Both the position numbers and the translations under genes were made by a program. The notes below the pieces were generated by a model. It did no database searches and had not been told where the DNA came from. It saw nothing but the letters and a program-made list of their open reading frames with translations. A stretch of DNA of 64,000 nt from Desulfolutivibrio sulfodismutans DSM 3696 (lineage in GTDB: Bacteria > Desulfobacterota > Desulfovibrionia > Desulfovibrionales > Desulfovibrionaceae): positions 3,617,001 through 3,681,000 of the forward strand of contig NZ_CP045504.1 of the NCBI RefSeq assembly GCF_013376455.1. The letters are read 5' to 3'. Position 1 is the first letter of the stretch. Each line of letters starts with the position of its first letter. Positions 36,502 through 45,759 of the stretch are shown one piece after another.

Positions 36502-38655
36502 TTACTTCTTCAGCCTCTCGGCCAGCACCTCGGCGCTATGCTTGACCGTGATATTCATCTTCAGGTTGTCCGCGCCGCCGCGCAGTTGCATGACGCAGCC
36601 GGGGCAGTCGGTGACGAGGAGCGTGGCGCCGGTGGCGGCGACGTTATGCAGCTTTTTCTTGAGGATCTCGGCCGACAGCTCGGGGAACTTCAGCGAGAAG
36701 GTGCCGCCGAAGCCGCAGCACACGTCTTCCTCGTCGTAGGGGGCGTAGTCGAGCCCGGCGATTTTGAGCATGTCGCGCGGCGCCTCGGTGACGCCCAGAC
36801 CCCGGCACAGGTGGCAGGGGGCGTGCAGAGCGGTTTTTGTGGCCGGGCCGGTGAAGTCGGCGGGCGCGAACTTGAGGATGTCGCGGGCGAAGGTGGCAAA
36901 ATCCATAATCTTGGCGGCGAAGCGTTCGGCGGCCTGGGCGTGGACCGGATTGTCGGCCAAAAGGCGCGGGTAGCCTTTTTTGAGGTGCGAGGCGCAGGAG
37001 GCGCAAAGCGTCAGGATGTAGTCGCAGTTGCAGTCGTCGAAGGCGGTGATGTTTTGCAGGGCCACATCCTTGGCGGTCTTTTTCTCGCCCATCATGAGCG
37101 CGGGCAGACCACAGCAGGTCTGGTCCATGGGATAGGCGAGATCGGCGTCGCGGCCGTGGAACAGCGACACGGCGGCCTCGGCCTGTTCGGGGTAGACGAA
37201 GTCCTGGACGCAGCCGGAGAACAGCGCGGCCTTGATGGTGGAGGTGGCGGGGCGGGGCTTGATGTCGGCCCAGCGGTCGCGCAGCGGTTTGGCGGCGATG
37301 GCCGGAAGGGCGCGGAACTCCTGGTCCTTGGCGAAAAACATGGGCAGATGGCGCAGGTAGGGCGTGCCGCCGGTGACGGGCTTTTGCAGGAGGCTCGCGG
37401 CCCGAAGCGCGCCGTGGAAAACGGTTCGGTTGCGCATGGCCAGGGACAGGGCGGTGTTCTGGAAGGGGCGGCCCTCCTCGGCCAGGATGCGGGCGTGGAC
37501 CTCTTTTATGAGGTAGGGCAGGTCGATCCCGGCCACGCAGGCGGCCTTGCAGGCCCCGCAGTTGAGACAGTTCTGGACCAGGTTCTTGGCCTTGTCCCGG
37601 CCGTGGTAGAAATAGGTCAGGACCAGTCCCACGGCCCCGATGTAGATGTGGCCGTAGGTGTGTCCTCCCACCTGGCGGTAGATGGGACAGACGTTGGCGC
37701 AGGCCCCGCAGCGCACGCAGCGAAGGGCCTGGGAGAAAACCGGATCGGCGGCGAGGCGGCGGCGTCCGTTGTCCAGAAAGACGATGTGCATGGACTTTTT
37801 GCCGTTTGGCGCGGCGGCGCAGGCGTTTGGGCCGGTGATCCAGGTGACGTAGGAGGAGATGGCCTGGGCCGTGGCGTTTCGGGGCAGGACTTTGATGATT
37901 TTCAGGGCGTCGGAAAGGGAGGGCACGAGCTTGTCCAGGCCGATAAGGGCCACGTGGACCCGGGGCAGGGTGGTGACCAGACGGCCGTTGCCTTCGTTGG
38001 TGATCATGCCGATGGTTCCGGTGTCGGCCAGGGCGAAGTTGGCCCCGGAGATGCCCATGTCGGCTTCCACGAATTTGCGGCGCAGTTCGCGCCGGGCCAC
38101 CTTGACGAGCTTTGGGATGTCCACGTCCTGTTTCTGGCCGGTGACGGTGGTGAACAGGTCGGCCACCTGGGCCCGGGACAGGTGGATGGCGGGCATGACC
38201 ATATGGGTGGGGCCTTCGTGGCGAAGCTGGATGATCCATTCGCCCAGGTCCGTTTCGGTGACCTCGTATCCGTCGGCCTCCAGGCGGTGGTTTAAAAGCG
38301 TCTCCTCGGCGGTCATGGACTTGGATTTGACGATCTTTTTGACGCCCTCGGCCCGGGCGATGTCGGCGATCATCGCGTTGGCCTCGTCACCCGTGGCGGC
38401 CACATGCACGGTGATCCCGGCCTTTTGGGCGTTGGCCGTGAACTCGGCCAAAAGCTGGTCCAGATGGGCCATGGCCGCGTCCTTGGCGGCGGCCACATCG
38501 GCGATCATGCCCGGCAGGTCCATCCCGGCGAAGGCCCGGGCCCGGGCCCCCCGGTAGAACATGGCGAAGTTGTCCATGGCCGTGCGTTGAAATTCGTTGG
38601 AGAGCGCCTCGCGAAGCTCCTGACGGTAGCCTTTGATGTCTTTGGCGGTCTGCAT
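36502..38655 (-). CDS. Fused LutB-LutA L-lactate oxidation Fe-S protein
   Basis: The 717-residue protein joins two parts that are separate in Bacillus. An LUD domain (about 70-305, with MGISGANFALADTGTIG) is followed by two 4Fe-4S motifs (CVRCGACANVCPIY and CLNCGACKAACVAG), as in LutB. A LutA-like CCG region then has CCGLPALMMG and CCGFGGTFSLKFP. The complex oxidises L-lactate to pyruvate and passes electrons to the membrane pool. It is the last gene of the operon, 3 bases after lutC. The fused form is known in Desulfovibrio. Confidence 0.93.
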   Translation of the reverse strand: MQTAKDIKGYRQELREALSNEFQRTAMDNFAMFYRGARARAFAGMDLPGMIADVAAAKDAAMAHLDQLLAEFTANAQKAGITVHVAATGDEANAMIADIARAEGVKKIVKSKSMTAEETLLNHRLEADGYEVTETDLGEWIIQLRHEGPTHMVMPAIHLSRAQVADLFTTVTGQKQDVDIPKLVKVARRELRRKFVEADMGISGANFALADTGTIGMITNEGNGRLVTTLPRVHVALIGLDKLVPSLSDALKIIKVLPRNATAQAISSYVTWITGPNACAAAPNGKKSMHIVFLDNGRRRLAADPVFSQALRCVRCGACANVCPIYRQVGGHTYGHIYIGAVGLVLTYFYHGRDKAKNLVQNCLNCGACKAACVAGIDLPYLIKEVHARILAEEGRPFQNTALSLAMRNRTVFHGALRAASLLQKPVTGGTPYLRHLPMFFAKDQEFRALPAIAAKPLRDRWADIKPRPATSTIKAALFSGCVQDFVYPEQAEAAVSLFHGRDADLAYPMDQTCCGLPALMMGEKKTAKDVALQNITAFDDCNCDYILTLCASCASHLKKGYPRLLADNPVHAQAAERFAAKIMDFATFARDILKFAPADFTGPATKTALHAPCHLCRGLGVTEAPRDMLKIAGLDYAPYDEEDVCCGFGGTFSLKFPELSAEILKKKLHNVAATGATLLVTDCPGCVMQLRGGADNLKMNITVKHSAEVLAERLKK

Positions 38656-38658
38656 GGC

Positions 38659-39288
38659 TTAGGCCTCCGTGAGAAAGACGATGTGCAGTTCCAGGGGCCC
38701 GTGGACGCCAAGGGCCAGGACGCGTTCGATGTCGGCGGTGCGGGAGGCCCCGGTGATAAACGAGGTGTAGTCCGGCGGGTCGCGCATCCATTCCTGCAGA
38801 AGGGGCGCCACGTCCGTTGAGGCGGCCCGGATGGCGGATACGGGCAGAAGCGCCACATGCACCTCGGCCACCATGGTGGCGATGCGCAGTTCCTCGTCCC
38901 GGGAGCGCAGAACCAGGGTGCCGGTCTCGGCGATCCCGGCGTCGGCCATGGTCACGGCCACGTCGATGCCGCCCAGGTGGTTGCGCAGGCCTTCGCGGAT
39001 GAGCCGAAAGCCTTTTTCCTCGCACAGGTTCCCCAGGGCGGCGAAGTCTGCGTCCGAGAGGTCCGGGGCGGCGATGGTTTTTTGGGTGACGGTCTGGCAC
39101 AGGTCGGCGGCCGGGGCGGACAGGTCCGCCTCACAGCCTGAAAGGAGGAGCTTGCAGGCGTCCTTTTTCTCGCAGGCCTCTACCACGTAGGCCAGGGCAT
39201 TCGCCATGCTGTCGGCCGTGACGGTGACGGCGGAGACGAGTTCGGCCTTGGTCTTGAAAAGCTGGGTCAGATCGGCGGGGGCGTCCAT
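38659..39288 (-). CDS. lutC: LUD-domain protein LutC
   Basis: The 209-residue LUD protein contains the family core VAVTMADAGIAETGTLVLRS and ends DYTSFITGASRTADIERVLALGVHGPLELHIV. It is the third component of the L-lactate oxidation complex. The ATG at 39288 follows AAGGA at suitable spacing. It sits between the permease and the LutB-LutA fusion. Confidence 0.92.
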   Translation of the reverse strand: MDAPADLTQLFKTKAELVSAVTVTADSMANALAYVVEACEKKDACKLLLSGCEADLSAPAADLCQTVTQKTIAAPDLSDADFAALGNLCEEKGFRLIREGLRNHLGGIDVAVTMADAGIAETGTLVLRSRDEELRIATMVAEVHVALLPVSAIRAASTDVAPLLQEWMRDPPDYTSFITGASRTADIERVLALGVHGPLELHIVFLTEA

Positions 39289-39362
39289 GGGCGGTCCTTG
39301 CAAGGGAGAACCGGCCCGGATGCGGCTGTCCGCGTCCGGGCCGGGTTTTTATGAGTCAGGGG

Positions 39363-40994
39363 CTAGGGCAGCATCCACTTCAGCGTATAGGCCTGAAGCA
39401 GGGTCAGAACCGAGATCACCAGGAGCATGGCGATGGAGTGCTTAAGCGTGAAGCGGAAGATGTCGCCCTCGCGGCCCACCATGTTCGAGGCCGCGGTGGC
39501 CACGGAGATGGACTGGGGTGAGATCATCTTGCCGGTGACGCCGCCCGAGGAGTTGGCGGCCACGGTCAGGGCCGGGTCCACACCGATCTGCTGGGCGGTG
39601 GTCTTTTGCAGCGCGCCGAACAGCGCGTTGGACGAGGTGTCCGAGCCGGTCAGGAACACGCCCAGCCAGCCAAGGATGGGGGCGAAGAACGGGAACAGCG
39701 CGCCCGTGGCGGTGAACGCCAACCCCATGGAGGAGCTCATGCCCGAGAAGTTCATGATGTAGGCCAGGCCCAGGATCATGGAGATGGTCAGGATGGGGTA
39801 GCGCAACTGGATGATGGTGCGCTTGAGGCAGGCCATGGCCTTGCCGTAGCCGTAGTTGGGGATGAACAGCACCGAGATGAGCCCGGAGATGAGGATGGCG
39901 GTCCCGGCGGCGGACAGGAAGTTCAAGGTGTAGACCGCGCCGTAAGGGGTGTCCTTGGCCACGATGGGGGCGGTCTTGATGACCAGGTTGTGCAGCCCCG
40001 GCCAGGAGAACTTGAGGCTTACGGGAGCAAGGATGGCCTTGACCGAATCAAGGCCCCACAAAAAGACCATGACGGCCAGGATGATGTACGGCGTCCAGGC
40101 CCGCAGGACTTCCCCGGCGGTGAACTTGGTGGCCATGAGCTTGGCGTCGGGCGGCGGCTCGTCCGGGAAGTGCCAAACGTTTTTGGGCTTCCACACGCGC
40201 AGGAAAAGTCCCAGGCCGACGATGGTCACGATGGCCGAGATGATGTCCGGCAGGTAGGGGCCGACGAAGTTGGAGACGATGAACTGGGAACCGGCGAAGC
40301 ACACGCCCGAGACGATGATGGCCGGCAGGACTTCCATGGAGCGTTTGAAGCCGCACATGGTCACGGACAGCCAAAGCGGCACGATGACCGACAAAAGGGG
40401 CAACTGACGGCCCACGATCTGGCTCAGGCGCATGAGGTCGAGATCCGTGACCTGGGCCGCGACCACGATGGGGATGCCGATGGCCCCGAAGGCCACGGGC
40501 GCGGTGTTGGCGATGAGGCAGATGCCTGCGGCGTACAGGGGGTTGAACCCCAGGCCCACCAGCATGGCGGCGGTGATGGCCACGGGGGTGCCGAACCCGG
40601 CCGTGCCTTCGATGAACGAGCCGAAGGCGAAGGCGATGAAGATGGCCTGGAGCCTGCGGTCGTCGGTGATGCGGGCGAGCGAGTTCTTGATGATGTCGAA
40701 CTCCCCTGATTCCACGGTCATGTTGTAGATCCAGATGGCCGTAACCACGATCCATACGATGGGAAACAGGCCGAAGGCCGCGCCGTAGAGGGTGGCGTTG
40801 ACGGCCAGCCCCACGGGCATGCCCCAGGCGGCGATGGCCAGGATGACGGCGGCCAGCGTGCCCAGGAAGGCGGCCTTGTGTCCGGCGGCGCGTTTCACGG
40901 CCAGCATGTAGAACAGGATGTACAGGGGAATGCCCGCCGCGAGGGCCGAGAGCAGGTAGCTCCCCAGGGGTTGGTATTGCTGCACCCAGGTCAT
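39363..40994 (-). CDS. L-lactate permease (LldP/LctP family)
   Basis: The 543-residue integral membrane protein has at least 12 hydrophobic helices and the family motifs FGSFIEGTAGFGTPVAITAA, APVAFGAIGIPI and TGKMISPQSISVA. It imports lactate, probably with protons. The ATG at 40994 follows AAGGAGG. The frame is open to 41144, but those residues are not membrane-like. The 245 bases upstream to the DRTGG gene have no gene and may carry a secondary promoter. Confidence 0.95.
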   Translation of the reverse strand: MTWVQQYQPLGSYLLSALAAGIPLYILFYMLAVKRAAGHKAAFLGTLAAVILAIAAWGMPVGLAVNATLYGAAFGLFPIVWIVVTAIWIYNMTVESGEFDIIKNSLARITDDRRLQAIFIAFAFGSFIEGTAGFGTPVAITAAMLVGLGFNPLYAAGICLIANTAPVAFGAIGIPIVVAAQVTDLDLMRLSQIVGRQLPLLSVIVPLWLSVTMCGFKRSMEVLPAIIVSGVCFAGSQFIVSNFVGPYLPDIISAIVTIVGLGLFLRVWKPKNVWHFPDEPPPDAKLMATKFTAGEVLRAWTPYIILAVMVFLWGLDSVKAILAPVSLKFSWPGLHNLVIKTAPIVAKDTPYGAVYTLNFLSAAGTAILISGLISVLFIPNYGYGKAMACLKRTIIQLRYPILTISMILGLAYIMNFSGMSSSMGLAFTATGALFPFFAPILGWLGVFLTGSDTSSNALFGALQKTTAQQIGVDPALTVAANSSGGVTGKMISPQSISVATAASNMVGREGDIFRFTLKHSIAMLLVISVLTLLQAYTLKWMLP

Positions 40995-41239
40995 GTGCGT
41001 GATCCTCCTTGAAGGTTGATGCGTCCCGCGTCCCCTCCCCACAGGAGGAGGCGAACATGCCGCGAAGCCGAGGCGATCCGTTTTGTCCGGGCCGGCCGGT
41101 CCCGATAAAAACGGTGGAAACCATGTGGCGCTTTCCAAAACCATCGCGCGCAGGCAAAACCTATATCATGTCGAACCTTTGCCTCATCAAGAAGGACTGT
41201 TCCGAAACCACGCCCCCTGGCGCGCCGCAGGTCGGCGTC

Positions 41240-42307
41240 CTAGGCCAACCCGAGCTTGGCCTTCAGCGCCGCATAGTCCAGGGCCTGGCTGATGAGCCTG
41301 GCCCCGTGGCCGACCCGGGTGGGGTCGCGCAGCTTTTCGCTGAAAAGGAGCGTCTCCATTTTCTTGGCCACGCTGAAGGTGTCGTCCCGGGCCAGGATCA
41401 CCGGCACGCCCACGGCCTCGGCCTTGGTCAGGATGATGTCGTTGGGGTAGAGGTTGCCGGTGAGAACCAGGGCCGCAGCGCCCCCTTCCAGGGCCACAAG
41501 CTGAAGGTCGGAACGGTCGCCGCCGCAGATCACGGCCACGTCCTTGCGTTTGCGGAAAAAGGCCAGGAAGTTTTCCACGTTCATGGCCCCGATGAGGAAA
41601 TTCACCACCAGATTGTGCACCCCGGCGGACATGGTCACCAGCCGCCCGCCCAGGCGCTCGGCCAGATCCCCGGCCCGCATGCCGCTCATGACCGGGTCGT
41701 GGGGGATCACTCCCAAGACGTCGATGCCCCGGCGGGCCAGAAACGGCTTGATCAGTTCGTCCACCTCGGCCCGGAAATGCTCGGGCACGTCGTTTAAGAT
41801 GACGCCGGCCAGATCGTCGCCTGCGGCGTGTTTGGCCGCCGCCAGATAGTCGTAGTTGAGTTCGCTGCGGAAGCGGTCCACGAGGATCGTCTTGGCCCCG
41901 AGGGAGCGGGCCACGGACACGCCGTCCACGCCGCAATAGGTGCCGGAATACAGGTAGCTGCCGGAACCGCCCACGATCATCACGTCCTTGTCGGCGGCAA
42001 GCTTGTGGTAGGCGGCGGTGATGGAGGGCATAAGCACGCCGCACTCCCCGGCGAAGGCCTTCATGAGGAAGTCCTTGGTCACGGGAACCGGGGTCATGTC
42101 CGCAGGCGAGGCCCCGAGGCCGAGCACGCCGTTGATGAACAGGGCGTCGTCATCGCCCAGTTCGCCGTCCACGAGCCGGGGCATGGCCCCCACGGGCTTC
42201 ATGTAGCCCACCCGCAGGCCGTCTTCGCGAAACCGCAGGCACAGCGCCAAGGCCAACAGATTTTTCCCGCAGTAGCCGGAAGTGGAGCCGATATAGAGAC
42301 CAGTCAT
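41240..42307 (-). CDS. BioD-like/DRTGG-domain protein (phosphotransacetylase N-terminal-like)
   Basis: The 355-residue protein has an N-terminal dethiobiotin-synthase-like P-loop domain (about 1-200). Its Walker A is GSTSGYCGKN, where Asn replaces the usual Thr or Ser after the lysine. A DRTGG domain (about 215-320, GDRSDLQLVALEGG) follows. This matches the N-terminal regulatory half of large Pta enzymes without the catalytic domain. It is a fixed member of Desulfovibrio lactate operons and is probably regulatory (inference). Confidence 0.85.
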   Translation of the reverse strand: MTGLYIGSTSGYCGKNLLALALCLRFREDGLRVGYMKPVGAMPRLVDGELGDDDALFINGVLGLGASPADMTPVPVTKDFLMKAFAGECGVLMPSITAAYHKLAADKDVMIVGGSGSYLYSGTYCGVDGVSVARSLGAKTILVDRFRSELNYDYLAAAKHAAGDDLAGVILNDVPEHFRAEVDELIKPFLARRGIDVLGVIPHDPVMSGMRAGDLAERLGGRLVTMSAGVHNLVVNFLIGAMNVENFLAFFRKRKDVAVICGGDRSDLQLVALEGGAAALVLTGNLYPNDIILTKAEAVGVPVILARDDTFSVAKKMETLLFSEKLRDPTRVGHGARLISQALDYAALKAKLGLA

Positions 42308-42324
42308 GGCATATCCTCCGTCGT

Positions 42325-44430
42325 CTAGGCCTTCAGGGTGAGGCGCACGTCCGCCACCAGGGCCTTTTCGTTGTTGACCAAAACGGGGTTGAACTCCGCT
42401 TCGTAGACCTCCGGGAAATCCGTGGCGATGCGGGACATGCTTAAGAGGATGCCCTCAATGGCCGCAAAGTTGACCGGAGGCTCGCCGCGCACGCCCTTGA
42501 GCAGCATGTAGGACTTGATTTCCCGGATGATGTTTCGGGCGTCCTCCACGCTTAAGGGGGCCAGACGGAAGGAGATGTCTTTTAAGATTTCCACGTAGAT
42601 GCCGCCCAGGCCGAACATGAGCAGCGGCCCGAACTGGTCGTCGCGCTTAAACCCGATGATCACCTCGCGGGCGCCCTTGGGGGCCATTTCCTGCACCAGG
42701 CAGCCGGCGATGTAGGCGTCGGGGCGCAGGCGCTGGGTGCGGGCGGTGATGTCCAGGAAGGCGTTTTTGACCGCAGTCTCGTCGCCCAGGTTGACCCTGA
42801 CCCCGCCCACGTCGGACTTGTGGGAGATCTGGGGCGAGGCGATTTTTAAGACCACGGGGTAGCCGATCTTCTCGGCCGCAGCCACGGCCTCTATGCTGGA
42901 GCGGGCCAGGATGGTCTTCGGGGTGGGCAGGTTATAGGCCCGAAGGACTTCCTGGGCCTGGAACTCCACCACCTCCACGTCGCCCCGGTCGCGTACGGCG
43001 GCGAGCACCTTGGCGGCCTCCTCGGTGTTGCCGAAGATGGCCGGAAAGTGCGGGTCGGGGGTTTTCTTCCACTGGTTGTAGCCGTGCATGGCCTCAATGC
43101 TGCTGATGGCCGGTTCCGGAAAGGCATAGCAGGGGATTCCGGCGGCGAGCAGCATCCTGCGGCCCGGCTCTACCCGCACCCCGCCCATGTAGCAGGCGAA
43201 GATGGGTTTGGAGGATGTGGCGGCGTTGTCGATGATGGCCTGGGCCGTCTCTTCGATCTGGGCCGAGGAGGTGGGGCACAAAAGGACCAGCACGGCATGG
43301 ACGTTGGGATCGTCGAGCACCACCGCCAGGGTCTTGCGGTAGCGTTCGGCGTCGGCGTCGCCGATGAGGTCCACGGGGTTGTAGAGGGAGGCGTAGGCCG
43401 GAAGAAAGGCCTTGAGGCGCTCCACGGTGGAGAGGCTCAAGCGGGCCATGGACAGGGTGGATTTTTCGCAGGCGTCGGCGGCCAGGATGCCGGGACCGCC
43501 GGAGTTGGTGACCAGAACCAGCCCCGGCCCCTCGGGCAGGGGTTGGGTGGAGAAGGCCTGGGCCAGGTTAAAAAGCGTCTCCACGTCCCCGGCCCGGATG
43601 ATGCCGGTTTTTTTGAAGGCGGCGGTGTAGGCCTGGTCCGACCCGGCGATGGCCCCGGTGTGGGAGGAGGCGGCCTTGGCCCCTGCGGCCGTGGTGCCGG
43701 ACTTGATCATGATCACCGGCTTTTCGCGCGTCACGGCGGCCGCCTCGCGCATAAAATCCGCCCCGTGCTCCACGTTTTCGATGTAGCCCAGGATGACGTT
43801 GGTGTGCGGGTCGTCGCGCAAAAACGCCAGCATGTGGGCCTCGCTCAAAAGGGCCTTGTTGCCCAGGCTGACAAACCGCGAAAAGCCGATGTTCTCCCCA
43901 AGGGCCCAGTCCAGAATGGCCACGCACAGCGCCCCGGATTGGGAGAAAAAGGCGATCTTCCCGGCCCCGGGCTGTCCGGCGGCAAAGGAGGCGTTGACCT
44001 GGCTTGGGGTGCTGATCACGCCCAGGCAGTTGGGGCCGATCAGCGCGATGCCGCTTTCCCGGCACAGGTCGGCCAGCTTTTTTTCCAGGTAGTAGCCCTC
44101 GCCGCCCACCTCTTTGAACCCGGCGGTGATGACGATGGCCGATTTGAGTTGTTTTGCGGCCAGGATCTCCATGGCGGGCAAGACCGCCGCCACGGGGATG
44201 GTGACCACGGCCAGATCCAGCCCGTCGGGCAGGTCGGCCACGTCCTTGACCACGGGCAGCCCCAGTATCTCGTCGGCCTTGGGGTTGACCGGAATGATGC
44301 GCCCGGAAAATCCGGCCTCGATCATGTTGGCCACCACGGTGTGGCCGATCTTGCCGGGTTTTTCCGAGGCCCCGATCACGGCCACGGTCTGGGGGTGAAA
44401 AAGAGCGTCCAAATGCGCCACTTCGCTCAC
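42325..44430 (-). CDS. Acetate-CoA ligase (ADP-forming), fused alpha-beta subunits
   Basis: The enzyme converts acetyl-CoA, ADP and phosphate to acetate, CoA and ATP, giving substrate-level energy from lactate. The 701-residue protein has the CoA-binding domain (VAVIGASEKPGKIG), the phospho-histidine motif SSHTGAIAGSDQ, and from about residue 480 an ATP-grasp domain (YPVVLKIASPQISHKSDVGG). Its ATG overlaps the glcF stop by 4 bases. It sits where some Desulfovibrio use pta and ackA. Confidence 0.93.
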   Translation of the reverse strand: MSEVAHLDALFHPQTVAVIGASEKPGKIGHTVVANMIEAGFSGRIIPVNPKADEILGLPVVKDVADLPDGLDLAVVTIPVAAVLPAMEILAAKQLKSAIVITAGFKEVGGEGYYLEKKLADLCRESGIALIGPNCLGVISTPSQVNASFAAGQPGAGKIAFFSQSGALCVAILDWALGENIGFSRFVSLGNKALLSEAHMLAFLRDDPHTNVILGYIENVEHGADFMREAAAVTREKPVIMIKSGTTAAGAKAASSHTGAIAGSDQAYTAAFKKTGIIRAGDVETLFNLAQAFSTQPLPEGPGLVLVTNSGGPGILAADACEKSTLSMARLSLSTVERLKAFLPAYASLYNPVDLIGDADAERYRKTLAVVLDDPNVHAVLVLLCPTSSAQIEETAQAIIDNAATSSKPIFACYMGGVRVEPGRRMLLAAGIPCYAFPEPAISSIEAMHGYNQWKKTPDPHFPAIFGNTEEAAKVLAAVRDRGDVEVVEFQAQEVLRAYNLPTPKTILARSSIEAVAAAEKIGYPVVLKIASPQISHKSDVGGVRVNLGDETAVKNAFLDITARTQRLRPDAYIAGCLVQEMAPKGAREVIIGFKRDDQFGPLLMFGLGGIYVEILKDISFRLAPLSVEDARNIIREIKSYMLLKGVRGEPPVNFAAIEGILLSMSRIATDFPEVYEAEFNPVLVNNEKALVADVRLTLKA

Positions 44431-45758
44431 GGCGTGTTTCCTCCCGTCCCCGGACGAGCTTCATCCAGGGTCTGCGCGTAGATTTCCACGGGATGCATGA
44501 CGGCCACGGCGTCGCCGGATTTGGACAGCATGTCGCTTATCTGGAGCAGACAGGCCGGACACCCGGCGGCCACCACCGAGGCGTTGGTGGAGACCACGTC
44601 GTCGCGTTTGCGTTTCCCGATACGCCCGGCGATATCATAGTGTTTGAGCGTAAAGCTACCGCCGCAACCGCAGCAGGCGTCCGGGGCGGCCATCTCCACG
44701 ATCTCCATGCCCGGATTGGCGGCGATGACGGCCCGGGGTTCGGCAAAGACCCCCAGGGACTTTTTGAGGTGGCAGGGGTCGTGCACCGTGACCTTGGTCC
44801 TGGCGTCCCGGGAAGGTGTCGCGGAGGCCGCAACCCCCAGGTTTTTCACCAGGAATTCGTTGACGTCCATGGTTTTGGCGGCCAGTTCCTTGACGGCGGC
44901 CCGGGTCGCGCCGGGCAGGCCGTCGCACATCTCGGGCCAGATTTTTTTTATCGTGGAGGTGCAGGTGGCGCAGGGGGTGATGAGCACGTCGAAGGGCTGG
45001 TCGGCGAAGACGGCGATGTTTTCCTTCACCAGCTTTTCGAAGGTCTGGAGATCCCCTGCGGACAGGGCCGGAATGCCGCAACAGACCTGGGCGTCCGGAA
45101 CGAAGGCCCCGGCCCCGTGGTGGGCCAGCACCTTCATGACCGCCTGGCCGATGCGCGGGTACATGCGGTCCACCATGCAGCCGTAGAAAAAGGCCACGGT
45201 GGGCTGGCCGTTTTTGGCGGGCAGGCTTTTGGCGGCCATGGTCTTGTGGAAGGCTGTGTCCGCCAGGGGCATGAAGTGCCGTCCGCCGAGCAGGCTTGCG
45301 CCGAAGACGGCGCAGGAGGAGCCGATGACCTCGTTGGCCGGTTTGGTCACCAGCCCCTGAAGCTTCGAGGCCACGGTCATAACGGAATCGAAGACCTTGC
45401 GGTGGGCCAGAAGCCCGCGCAAAATCGCCTTCTGGGCCGGGGGCAGGCCCAGGTATCCGGCCAAAAAGGCCTTGGCCTTGAGGAAGATGTCCAGAACCTT
45501 GACGCCGCTTGGGCAGCCTGCGGCGCAGGAGCCGCACAAAAGACACATGTCCAGCCGGTCCATGACCGCCTGGGGGTCTTTGAGGGCCTCGTGGGACAGG
45601 CCCTCCAGGAGGGCGATCTTGCCCCGGGCCACATGGGCCTCAAGCCCCGTTTCGGCATAGACCGGGCACACGGCCTGGCACATGCCGCATCGCATGCAGG
45701 ACACCAGGGAGTCGTCGATCTCGCTTAAGAGTCGCAGGAGTTCTTTGACGTCGCCCAT
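44427..45758 (-). CDS. D-lactate/glycolate dehydrogenase Fe-S subunit (GlcF-like)
   Basis: The 443-residue protein has two 4Fe-4S motifs near the N-terminus (CMRCGMCQAVCPVY and CLLCGSCAAGCPSG) and two CCG domains (QVCCGIPAL and ACCGCGGSFTLKH), as in GlcF and heterodisulfide-reductase-type subunits. It takes electrons from the flavin subunit encoded directly upstream, one base away. It overlaps the next gene in ATGA fashion. Confidence 0.93.
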   Translation of the reverse strand: MGDVKELLRLLSEIDDSLVSCMRCGMCQAVCPVYAETGLEAHVARGKIALLEGLSHEALKDPQAVMDRLDMCLLCGSCAAGCPSGVKVLDIFLKAKAFLAGYLGLPPAQKAILRGLLAHRKVFDSVMTVASKLQGLVTKPANEVIGSSCAVFGASLLGGRHFMPLADTAFHKTMAAKSLPAKNGQPTVAFFYGCMVDRMYPRIGQAVMKVLAHHGAGAFVPDAQVCCGIPALSAGDLQTFEKLVKENIAVFADQPFDVLITPCATCTSTIKKIWPEMCDGLPGATRAAVKELAAKTMDVNEFLVKNLGVAASATPSRDARTKVTVHDPCHLKKSLGVFAEPRAVIAANPGMEIVEMAAPDACCGCGGSFTLKHYDIAGRIGKRKRDDVVSTNASVVAAGCPACLLQISDMLSKSGDAVAVMHPVEIYAQTLDEARPGTGGNTP

Positions 45759-45759
45759 G

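Noticed and set aside
40995-41239. Possible separate promoter and small gene between the permease and DRTGG genes
   Set aside because: No convincing -35/-10, sigma-54 site or coding frame with a start signal was found, so it is left as an untranslated spacer within the operon.
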